Shown: positions 48,701-60,700 of the stretch, piece by piece | How positions within the stretch are numbered: position 1 is the first letter of the stretch | How the letters are laid out: the number at the start of each line of letters is the position of its first letter | Assembly (NCBI GenBank): GCA_002633005.1 | Contig: NMRA01000649.1 | Coordinates: forward strand, 1 to 64,000 | DNA length: 64,000 nt | Direction: 5' to 3' | Origin: Phoronis australis | Lineage: Eukaryota; Phoronida; Phoronidae | Translations under genes and position numbers: made by a program | The notes under the pieces: generated by a model | Seen by the model: only the letters and a program-made list of their open reading frames with translations | What the model was told of the DNA's origin: nothing | The model's database searches: none

Positions 48701-51700
48701 TTTACCGGGATGTATCGAGTTAGTTGACATTTGGATGTGAGTTAAAAAACACTACATGTGCAGGCATTCAGAGTTCACGGATGAGACGTCTACTTAAAAA
48801 TCGGCAAACAAAGTCTGGAATACGAATCGGGAATTGAGGAATTATCGATGATTAAAGCTACAATGTGAAATGTAGGCTACCTGACTGGGAAGCAAACTGT
48901 CGTTTAATTTTCCTCGCCTCCTCATCTTTGAGAAACTGTACAAAGTATTGCACACGCATTGCAATCAGGGCAACCCCCCTCCCACAGCTGCTTTGACACT
49001 TGTAATGACTCGCCGACATGCGATAAGAATTCAAAAGTTGCCAGGAATCGTAGAGTAAGAAGGAGTTTCAAAATTGGCGGCAATAAAGTGTGGTAATACG
49101 GCGAGTTCAGATGAAGAAGGTTTATAATGAAAAATATTGTCTCAAACTCTGAAATATGGTATGAGGACTTAAATTTACCAGAGATTTGCTGTCAGTGTCT
49201 CTCGCTGGTCTTCTGATATATTCTTCTTTCGCTCGTGGAATAACTTGTCTGTGTCTCACATTCGCCGTATTTATTTCCGAGTACGATTTCAAGCACACTG
49301 CCAAACCAAACTTGAAATTTGGAGCATATACTCGGAATTTTTTCTCAAAATTGTACTCGAAATATAGATGAAATACACTTCACATCAAGTATACTCGAAA
49401 ATTGAGTACTTGCTAGAAATTTCGAGTACAGATTTTTTGAGTATGACATTGAGTACACCAAAGCTGAGTCTGTACTCGAGTTGAGTATGAAGTGTGAGTT
49501 TGAGTATGATTCGAGACTGAGTACGGAGATTGGAGACTGAGCCCAGTTAGATGGGTTCGTGTCTCATACGCAAATGTTTTGAAATTGTATTCATAATTTT
49601 CTGCTGGCACCAGCGTGTTTTCTATTTTCATGCGCGGGAGAGTATTTGACAGAAACAGATTTTATTTAGATTCACACCCATGTCTCAAATGTTTGTATAA
49701 GTTCCATATTTTCAGAAGAGACACTGTCTTATTTTTACAGGTTAGGTATGCATCTACAGCAGCTTCAACTAGCCAGACCCACTTTCCTAATTAATTGCCT
49801 TATCTAATTTTGTCAACACTAGTGCCTACTTTACAGTGATTAAAATTAATAGCCCATAATGCACTAAGACTGTCATGAAATATGCATTCCCATGTCTAGT
49901 CTCACCCAGTTGAGACAGTGGATCATAATTTTATCTTGGGCAAATTTGGTGTTCAGGTTTTGTAAAGTCCTCTCTGTAGAGCCCTGTCACTAGTACATCT
50001 GCCTGGCATTATCTGTGCACTGTCTGCAGGTCAAGACGTAATAAACTTTTATTGGAACCATGTGTTAGAAAACTCATTTTTTGTGAAAATTGTTACTACA
50101 CTGTGGGTGCAGGATGAGGAAAGCTTGACTTCAGTGCAAAATGGCAGATGTTGACGAATATTCAATTTTTCATTTACTCATTAAATGAAAATAACAAAGA
50201 ATTGGGTAACACGCAGTTACAGGATTCCCTTGTATTTTGAGAACCAGCACCTCTGATTAACAGAGATCAAGCTAACTTTTATTTATTTATTTATTTATTC
50301 ATTTTTTAATATTTACAATGAGGGTAGCCCCGACAGTTCTCACTGCTTTCCACGGGGGCCCTAACTGGCTATCAAAATCCGGAATCCCTGTAAGTGACTA
50401 TTGCGAAACAATGGACAAAGAGCGTAGATAGAACACCAATTGAGGACAATCATATCACGGATAGATGTCCATCTTCGTAAATGATACGTAGGTGGACATG
50501 CGTTTGAAAAACACTTATTAAAAAAGTAAAAAGTTTTGGAAAGACACCTTATTTTGGATATATGCAGATGGACTGAACTATGTGCATTGAAAGCAACTTA
50601 GAAGATAAAGTTATTCTTGGCTGTGTTTTTATGATGAGAGCTGCAGTTGCATTTCAATGTGGGAAGTGAGCATTCTTGTTGCATAGCTCTGCTGTGTAAA
50701 GATGTTGAATTATTTAATGGCTGTTTAATTGGGAATGGTGTGTGTCACAAGTGATGACAAGCCAAGACTGTCTGAATCATTGATGCCTTCTCCAGGCCTG
50801 GGGAATTCTGGTACAAATCAATGATGAGATTGCATTTCCTACTGAGGCCAAGTGCCCAGAGCTTTTTTTCAGCAAGATCAAAGTGATGTGGTAACTTCAG
50901 GCAGTGTTTTTACTACCCCCTTTACCCCCCCCCCCATCATGTATTACTTCCAGGTTCTCATGAACCACCCATTGCATCGTTTTACATTTCACACTCAAGG
51001 GAGGTCCCATACTAGTGCAGGTTTGGGACGTTTTTAAGCATCTCGGCCATTTTTTTCAGAGATTTGACAAAAGAGAAGAGGTGCAAACAGAAACTCAGAA
51101 TTTAGAGTTGAAATGGAAAATATTTATTTTATTCAAGAGCATAGAATGAGTCACAGCAATCAAAGTAGTCTCTTAAATAGGATCATTTAGAAAGTCACTT
51201 AACCCTCTCTGCATTTGCATGTTTACCTTACATTTATTGTTTGTTACTTCATAAAAAGTAATGCTCGGTGTAACTGCACCTCGAGAAACCAAGAATTCAA
51301 TATCAAATATTATTTACAAAATGTTATTAACTTTGAAATGTACTGATGCCATGTTGGAACGGTGTCATTGGCAAATACGTTTTGATTAAATTTGCTGGCT
51401 TTTGTATGAATTTTTTATCTAGAATTAAGCAAAATAAGTAATTCAAGTTTTGAAACCCCAAATGTAAACATATTTCACGTCATCTGTGGTTGCTTAGGGC
51501 GACCAGGTTTTGGATGTAAAAGATTTTTTCTGCATGTACAACAAAGGTCAGTATACGTTATTTATTAATACTTTAGTGTGTGAAACACTTCTTTCCTTTA
51601 TGTCACAAAAAGTTTGTGTAAGAAACAGGATGTTACACAGCTCAACTTATACTTTTCCCTAGTAACTGGTCTCGCATTCTGTTAGGGTTCTTTTACTCCT

Positions 51701-54700
51701 GCGTGATATTACAACGCTCTCCGAAAAAAACAAGGTTATCTAGTTTACCAAATAACGAGAGCGTGAAGTTTCAAGGAATGGTTATTTAGTATGATCTATG
51801 GGGAGTTCTAGTTTACTGGCCATACGTGTCCAATATGGTCTCTCTGGATTAGACCTCCAAAATTGATACGGTCAACACAAAATGAAATCAGGCTGAGTGT
51901 CATATGGCAATCTTCAACTGNNNNNNNNNNNNNNNNNNNNNNNNNNNNNNNNNNNNNNNNNNNNNNNNNNNNNNNNNNNNNNAATGCAGCCTGCCTTTCA
52001 TAGGTTGCTGACCCTGGCTTTTGTGCAATTCTTGAATATCTGTCAGTAAAGCCAGGATTTGAACAACCGCAATGTCCCATCAGGAGTAGAAGCTATTGAG
52101 CTCACACTGACTCCTGGCTTCAGACTAATGAGAGGAGTAAATAAATTTGTTGTCCGAGTCATCCCCATGAGATTATACCGAGTTGAGTGTCCAATTCACC
52201 GAGTAACGTCAGTTTGCGTGCACTCACAGTTCTAGGCACGTTCTCGGTAAAAGTTCGATTAGGGACTGAGTGAGGTAGAGGCCTGTCATTGGTCTTGCCA
52301 GACTTATTTAATGAATTGGTGTTTGTGCACGCATGATTTCCACATAGTTTTGTTACGAAAATGATTTTGTAATCATTTACGAATTCAAGTGCTTACCGGT
52401 AAATTCATCAAGAAATAATCATTGCCATTAATGGCACTGTTTACTGTAGCTCTCAACACTATTTAATGCAGTTTTGAACATTATCGCAATTGAAAAACAG
52501 CAATTTAACAATTTCTGTTTTTATCCCAATTTTAAGATCAATGATCTTTAGGCTAATGGGTTTGAGTTCCATTACCAAAGCCCTCTAAGGTATTTTTGAT
52601 TTGTCACCCTCAGTGTGGATTTTTTCTCGTTTTTGCAGGCCATACGCTGCACAATTCCCTCATGTGCGTGTGAGTGTTTTGCGCCGGGAAAGTCATCCCT
52701 GAGGCTGTGTCATACTTGTCAACATGGATGGGTCGCACATGGTAAGTTGCATTGGTCATTAATGCTGAACTCGAGTATAAAAATTGTCAGATAAATCCAA
52801 ATATTGATTCTTTTTGGACGGAAATTTTATAGCGGGAGCTAGAAGTCGAATGTTCTTAGTTTGGCCAATTCATTGTTAGCACTGAAGGAGTGGAAGAAGC
52901 GTAAAGTATCTGTTGCAATTTTGTTCGAAACCTGTGTAGGTAAATTTTTTTTATGATCCACAGACAGATGCATAAATTTGTGGTTGAATTTCACCAATTT
53001 TGGACAATAATAATTGCCAATAATGATATTTTTCTGTTTTTCTGATTTAAGATAGCTATGGCACTGAACCTAAAATAGTAAAGCATTTATTTGATAAAAT
53101 GTATATTATAAAAAATGAAAAAGCAATATTTCATTTGTCCACCATATTGTGTCACGCTAAATTGGTCATAGTGAGACTTGAATGTACTTGTGTGAGATTG
53201 AAATTAAGAGGTCACTTTTTCTACTCTAAACTGCTATTATATTCAGTGGATATGCTAGTGCATCTCAGTGGTTTGCCAGATGGTTACTCATTTGCATATT
53301 TACAGTGTCAGAGGCGTGCAGTGTCATTGTGGCTTATTGTTATGAACTTCATTTGCAAAAGAGTTGGTTATATTTGGGTCTGTTGATAGGACAACATATT
53401 GCGTTGGTTGTGGAATTAATTAATATCTTCTAAAAGTTCTTGAAATATTACAAAAATTGAAATACACGAGAATGTTTGTATCTAGTTGACTAGTGTGGGC
53501 AAACTTTGGATAGACAAAAATCTCACTGGTTTAGGACACAATGTGTCGGACAGGTGGTATTTTATTTTCTAATTTTTTCATAAAAGATAATGCAGCATCA
53601 GACTTATACTCATTACTGTGATCGAGCTTCGTTACCATGGCAATCTTCAGAAAATATTCCAAAAATTTGTGAGCAATCACAACAATGTTAGAAGACGTTG
53701 AAAAAATGAAAAAGATCGTCATGGTAATTATTTTTAGCCTATATTGGCGAGATATCACCGTAGAGACACTGGACTTCTGTTTTTGAAAACGGGCATGTAA
53801 AGTTAACTTAAAATTCCGTTTTTTTTTTTCATTCTGATAAATAAATTATTTGCATAAACATTTCTGGGAGTTGCTTTATTCTTTCTGTTGCTGATAATTT
53901 GCTGCGCGTCTGATGTTGATTGTTTCTCAACTGGCGGAAACCAGAAAACGAATAGCATCACCTTCAGGAAGAATGCGCAACTACATGAACATGTTTGCTG
54001 AAAAGCGTTTGTTGACTGAGTTTTGACCAGAAGCAGTGTTGTGTAACGAATTCATACACATATTTGATATTCGGTAATGAAAAAAAAAATTTAGAATTCT
54101 GGTATCTACTGATTAAATATGTTATTTTCATTCAAAACTTTTAATGCTACGAAAAAGTCTGATGTCAAGAATTTCATCTGTAATGCGTTATCGTCTAGAT
54201 TCACTATTTGTAGGCCTCGCCCAGTATTTCATTTTCAGTAATCCAATATTCGATCTTGACTCGAGCAATTTGATGTGACATTTAGTGTGTGTTTTACACA
54301 GAATCTTCGAAATTTGGAATTTGTGTTTTCAGTCACCTCAAGCAAAAGTTCTCTGTTTTTTCACTCTGGCATTGCTGTCAGTAGCGTGTGCAATCGATTC
54401 CAATGTTTGCTCTGCTAAATCCAGGTGACACTTGAATACTGTAAATTTGCCTTAAGTTTGTTTATGACACAAAGAGCTGAAAATGTAAAATTTCCTGTTG
54501 TCAGTTTCTCAACAAAAGATTTCATAATGAAATTTTGAGTAGTTGCTAAATTGTGAAGATTTGGAATTGAAATTGGCAATTTTAGCAACTATCTGTGTTG
54601 AAAATTGAAGTATCAACCCATAGCCATCGGGAGTCCAGTTCGTTGACTCAAAGTTGGTGAATGACTTTAACACAAGACAGAGTTTAGATAGAGTCGGTCA

Positions 54701-57700
54701 GCGTTAGTCTGATCTGCCTGTTAGAGTAGTGGGCACTTACTGCCTGTCACTGTGGAATCTTGTCTTGTTAACTTGGGGCTGTCGCCTTTTTTGGTCTGAC
54801 TGTTATGTGGCGGGATGTCATGTGAAATATGATAGCACAACTGTGTAGCTGGGATTGTTGTGTTTGCTGTCGTGGGGGCATGTCTGGATTGGACAATGGT
54901 CTTACTATTATTTTGTTAACTAGTGACAAAATCTGGCACATTCACTAAAATTTTATTCTGGGTAATTCTAGGTTTGATAATTTTGAGCTGTCTTTTCTCC
55001 TGATCGTGTCTCTAAGCCGTGCTAACTCACTAAAAAGAAGATTTTGCATATCGAGAAGGTTATTTTCTGTTTTGAGATGCAATTCGTTAAGAATCTGGTT
55101 TGAAATGTTGAGAACCATAGTTTAGTCCTGCTCACACAATTAAGCATAAACGTTTTAAAGTTTTTTAAAATTGGAACAAGTTTGAAAGTAAGCTTCAGGA
55201 CATTTTCTAATGTTGATTGAGATCGTTTTGTTGTTTTATAGCGCTTCATTTTATTTCATTTTACAATGTGTTAGGGGGCATTTTAGGTACTCGCGTCAAT
55301 ACCTCTACTCAACTTGACGATAACTATCTTAGTTGCCTCAATGTTTTTCTATGCGCCATGTGTCTTTGGGCGCTCAAAATCAATAATATTCCTGTGACAC
55401 ATTAATAACTGTTTTCACAGCTGTAAGATTTGACATAATTTTGTTAGGAATGATTCAATGCGACTTTATGCTGTGACAACAGCTGTTTGTGTGTGTCCAG
55501 TCTGTTCAACACACAGCAGTAATGCAGTTGTGGACTCTAAGCACACCCCTTGCTAATCTTAGGACCTTAAAATTCTTTTCTTAAGAGTATGGTAGGTTGT
55601 TGCTGACTCGAGTGTACTGCCTCCCTAGAATCACTGCGCTCATTGTCAGGATTTCATCAGTTATAATGCTAAGTCTTGCGACTATTTTCTTGTTTGATAT
55701 TGTAGTCAGGGTAACAATTTCCTCAAGTTGGGACAACACTTAACAAAATTCACAATTTTCCATTCTTCAAAGGCTTTATACATTACCTCAAACGCCCAGA
55801 ATTTCCAAATTGGACAAAAATTAAATTCCGCCTCTCTGACATACTGTGCTCTAAACTGGACATTTTTTATTTTAGTTCTTAATATTCTCAACTCCAAGGC
55901 TTGCAGAATTTTAGCAAGTGCTTGAAATTACAAAAGCTTTGCATAGTGATATTGCCATCCGCGTTTCAAAGTTAAACTTTATGAAAAGTTATTTTTTTGA
56001 GAAATTTTATGAAATGAATTTTCAATTGCACGCCACATCATGCTGTGAAGTCAAGAATTTTTACCTGTACCATGTACATATCATACCATTCATTAGTCTC
56101 GTTAAACTTTAATAATCTTGGCGTGCTCAGGTAATACTGTTAACATGTGTCCATTTTCCCATTGCCAGCGAGCGCCCCCTGGTGACAGCTGTTAGATAAA
56201 GTCTCATGAATCAATACGTCATGGTCGCCATCCTCTGGTTACTTAACCTAGCTCTGTCGGGAGAGTTGGACCTGTGAGCAGTTTGCCAATTTACTGGCTG
56301 GCTGTACATGTTCGTAAACGAGTCGCGAGTATAAATATGGTGTAACCTCCGCTAGGGACCTTCTATTAATAAGTGAGTGCAGAGGGTCTCTAGTGAGTGA
56401 ACACACATATTCATGGTCTTCTTAATCAATGCCCTGTGTATACAAATGATTTCACGAGAGACACGCCACAATCAATAGTTGCTCTGTCCTGTTTTTATTG
56501 ACTGTCTTTTTGGCCATCTCTTGCCACTGTAAATAAACAAGGCGGCTTGCAGTTAATATTCATCATTGATAGTATACCCACACACACAAATACATGTGAT
56601 GGAATTTCTGTTGATGAACTGTCCTTATCAGCTGCCTGATGCTTTCGTTATTCAAGATGCGGATGTAATTCTACTAATTAGCATGCAAAATGGCGAACAA
56701 GTGGAGTTTTATTTTGTCAAATTTCTCTACAAAAAGTAACATCAAAGCAGCTATAAACCTGAATTCCATCGAAGAAAGTAACTTTTGATTTAAGCCAAAG
56801 TGATCACAACTTTTCCCATCTCCGAGGAGAGGTCAGGTTTCTGGATTTGGAAAAAGTGACCATTTGTTATTGCTGATGACCAAGATCCGTGCGTAATTGA
56901 CCCGTGACCTACCGTATAGTCTAGTCTAGTCTCTTGTAAAAAAGGAGTCCTTACATGTCTAGAAACTCCTCTTATTTGAGTGAGTTTTGGGTCTAATTTC
57001 GTAACTGGTCTGAATGAAAAATTAGTTTTATAACAAAAGGCAGATTTATAGCCACTTTTAAGAAAATTTTTGTCTATTATTAATTCGGTTTGTGTTGTTT
57101 TGATGTTGTCAAACTAAACAACATGTGGTAAAGTTTTGATTATTTATAGCAAGGTAGTCTATCTATGAAAATTTGAAAAGTCAGTTTTGGCAATTGTTTT
57201 AATGCAAATTGGCTAAGAATTGGTCTAGTCACTGTCGCTTCTTTTTGCTTTCTGTTAATTTGTTCGGTGCGTTCTTTGGTTTTCCTGGGATTTGGATGGA
57301 TGTTTAAAGCACTGAGATGCCAGACTGTTTTTCACAAATTCTTTATCAAATCATGCTTTAGGATAATTAATGGCAAGGATTCGCGCAAATAATTGTAAAA
57401 TATTGGTAAATGATAGAATTTTTTTCTTGGTCAACCTGGTCTGTCTGGCTCATGAGTTTCAAATTGGGTCAACTGAAAGTCGCTTCTGTGCTCTCGCAAT
57501 AATTGACCTATCACCAGGATTTTGAGTGACGGCTTCAGAAAGCAGCATTCTTAACACACCTTCATTTCTAAGCCGCTATTTTACCCGACAAACAACATAT
57601 TGTCGGGTGAAACTTATTGTTAGTTTGTCAGGTGTCACATGACTTTTCACAAGGGGACGAAGCTTGCGATAGGTCAATTACAAGTTGAGAGAGTGAATTC

Positions 57701-60700
57701 CCTTTGACATGGTGACATGCTCTGACGAAACGTTGCCTGAAATTCTGTGACATTTTGTTTTTTTGAAAACTCTGTGACAAAATGTGAACCGAGAAGACTC
57801 TTAGTGTTTTGTTGGGTTTACAGTTATTTTATATTGCATCAATTGTAAAATTATGGAATTCATTGTTATAATCAAATATTGACTAATATTGTGTCTCTCA
57901 TATGTGACAAAAGCAAAGATGATGTTACTAATACATGCAAAAAGCGCAAAAAATTGTTACAAGTGAGACTTCCCTGTGACATTTTGAAAATCTTGAGACT
58001 TGTGACAAATTGTGACCTGCCATTAAACATGAATCCAGTCTCTGAGAGTCATTTGATGTTGAATGTTTTCTGCAGTAAAATCTCGCCAACTCAGTAAACA
58101 GTATGGCCGACAAGTGAAATTTAATGATTTATTTTTTCATAAAAGATATGTAGCACCAAAAAAATGCTATATCATTTTTAAAGATCTGTGTCATAGATAC
58201 GGTCACAATAATTTTAAGAAATTGTGGCCATTCATAGCAATGTTAGAGCCTTTGAAAAATGAACAAAAAACATTTTCCAATTATTTTTGTCCAACATGGA
58301 CAAGATTTACCATTATATTTAATTTGACTACATTTTCTTGTTCTCTTTCAGCACTTGATAAGTTGGGGTTTCAGCACGTAATACAACTGGGAATGTCTGT
58401 GGAGGTCGTCCAGCCCAACATTGTCTTTGACATCGCCAGCCTAATGCTATACGGCACGCACGCGGCGCCCATTCGACTCAAGATCCTCCTCGATCGCCTT
58501 TTCAGTGTTCTACAACACGACGAAGTCATTCAAGTTCTCCACGGCTTTGGTTGGTCTTATGAAGACTATGCACGTGGTTATATACTACAGGTATGGCCAG
58601 CCACAGAACTGGGTTGAATGTTGTACAACTGAGTAGACAGTGTCATTAACGTTTCAAGTAGCAGTAGAGACGGTGGCTATCTCATAGGCCTTCACACCCC
58701 TGAAGCTTTACACTGATTAAACCATTAGTTACGTTGCTATATGTACCTTTTGCTCATAGAGGGACACCTTAGGAGGCTGATGTCATATCACCTGGCCTGG
58801 TGCAAGCAGTGTAAAAATGGCCAGTTGCCGATTTGTCCAACTGAGCGAAGGGCTGCTCTAAAAAAGTTTGATTACTGGAGTATTTGTTCGAGTTGGAAAG
58901 AATTAAAGACATCTGCGGCCTTCTAAGGTGTCCATCTATGTGCAAAAGGTACTTAAAGCAGCGTGACTTTGATGGTTTAATCAGTGTAAGGCATAGTTTT
59001 CCAAAAGGTTCCCGAAGGGCCTATGGGATTGGCTAATGTTTCTGCTTCTAGTTGATGGTTTTTGGATGTGATTATATTGTTTTTAAATTGGTATCGAGAA
59101 TCTTTCATGCAAAAGATTTGCTAATCTGCGTTTTATTCCGTTACATTTTAAGACTTAGTTTCAGTCTAACTTCTATTTTTGTGTGATGATCGCTTAGCTG
59201 CACTCGTACCATAAAGCATGTTGCAGGAGACTTGTCTAATGTGTCACCAAGTTATCCGTGATGTCACTGGATGTTTTGGAGCCGACAAAAGTTCTACTTT
59301 TTCATTTGAAAAACAACAACAGCGCCCTCTATTGTTACTTTGGTGTAATCAACTCGGACTAAGCTATGTCCCACCCACTCAAACCAAGCTATGTCCCACC
59401 CATAATAGATGCAAGACTAAAATTCTTACACGGCAATTGACTGTCTATCACAAGGCTTTACACAAACTGCATGGCCATTTTCTTCTCACGAACACTAGTC
59501 GTAAAAAGGACTACGGGGTGTTAGCAAGAAGGAAGTTGTGAATGCGACGTGCTACGCTTCATTCAGATGTTGTAAAATTTCCCATGTGTAGAGGAACTGT
59601 TCAATTTGTGTTATTGAAAAGGAGACATTTCCACCATGTTGTGATTCATGGATTGATTATTTTTTCAGTCAATCAATTTATTTCTGCAATAAAGGCCATA
59701 GGCCCACTGTACAAAAGAACAACTTGTATCATACTTAAGAGTGCAGTAAGGTATCACGGAGACGAAAAGCATAAAATACACATTTTCATACTAGGTAAAC
59801 TAATTATCATCACTTGTTGACATTAATCTGTTGAACTTGAAAAAAGACTGAAAAATTCCAGTGGTGCACTTCAAATTAATTTTCTCTCAGTTCAGAATAT
59901 TTATCACAGCTTAGAAGGAAATGATACTCGTCTTCTACAACATTGGGGCAGAAGGGACACATGCAGTTTGCCCTATTCAAATTCAAGTGCCTGCCTACTT
60001 CAATCACGAGACTGTGGCTGGAAAACGAAAACGTGCCATGGACATAATTTGTGCACTGGGTGTAAATGATATCACAATCAAAATGAAAGGTCGCTTACAG
60101 TTGGAACTTGTATCTAAAAACCACAAACATTTTGGGCGGGGCCTTTCCTCGCTTTGTTTGGTGAAGGAAACTACAGAATATGCCTAAGAAGGTAGTACAT
60201 GGTGTAATAACATATGATACGTTACAAGACAAAAATGGTCGGACAATTCACTGTTTCCCCATTGTGATGCGTAATATTTATCACCAAAAATTACAGAGTG
60301 GCTTAGCCACGTTACTGAATTTGCTGTTAATCCTCGTTCATTCTCGGTCGTAAGGGACGACAACTGCAACGATGAATTTCGACTTCCATCCTGCTGTCGC
60401 GACGGAATTGCAGGTCGTTGTTTCTGAATACTTTTGGCTTGTATTGTACATTAATGTTTTCTACAGCTCGTGTAGGTTAAGGGGCACGTGATGAACTGAC
60501 GAAAACATCAGTGAAGGACAGATTAAGTACACTGGAACACAATTTTCAGCCAAGAAAACTTGCCGCCTAAATACTAACCTCTTAAGTGTGAAAAAGTGCT
60601 TCTCATATCTACGTCTTGTGCAGAGTTTGCGTGTTTTAGATTTTAATGTGATTATTTCTTCACCAGGATGCTTCAGGTCGAGTGCTTGACAAGTGGAGCA

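Larger units (their letters stand above)
22566..52638 (+). other. BNC intron 2 (30 kb)
   Basis: A very long intron separates the tiny first coding exon from the Cys-rich exon; long 5' introns are also typical of vertebrate BNC2. No further exon with both splice sites and matching phase was found, though alternative short exons cannot be excluded. It holds most of the tandem and dispersed repeats listed here and a 62-base assembly gap. Confidence 0.55.
52742..58351 (+). other. BNC intron 3
   Basis: The flanking exons join in phase (G + CA gives Ala in GWVAHAL), so no exon is missing. It carries two MITEs of the CAGTAAAATCTC family, one of the TTGACCTATC family and a CTCF-like site near 56170. 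Confidence 0.6.

Noticed and set aside
51808-52080. 90-codon frame across the gap
   Set aside because: It crosses 62 unknown bases, so the translation is not informative.
51990-52080. Possible tRNA-like B box on the minus strand near 52050
   Set aside because: Only a loose GGTTGTTCAAATCC-like match exists, with no A box or foldable arms.
59218-59541. 107-codon plus-strand frame in BNC intron 4
   Set aside because: No recognisable domain, and the flanking exons already join in phase without it.
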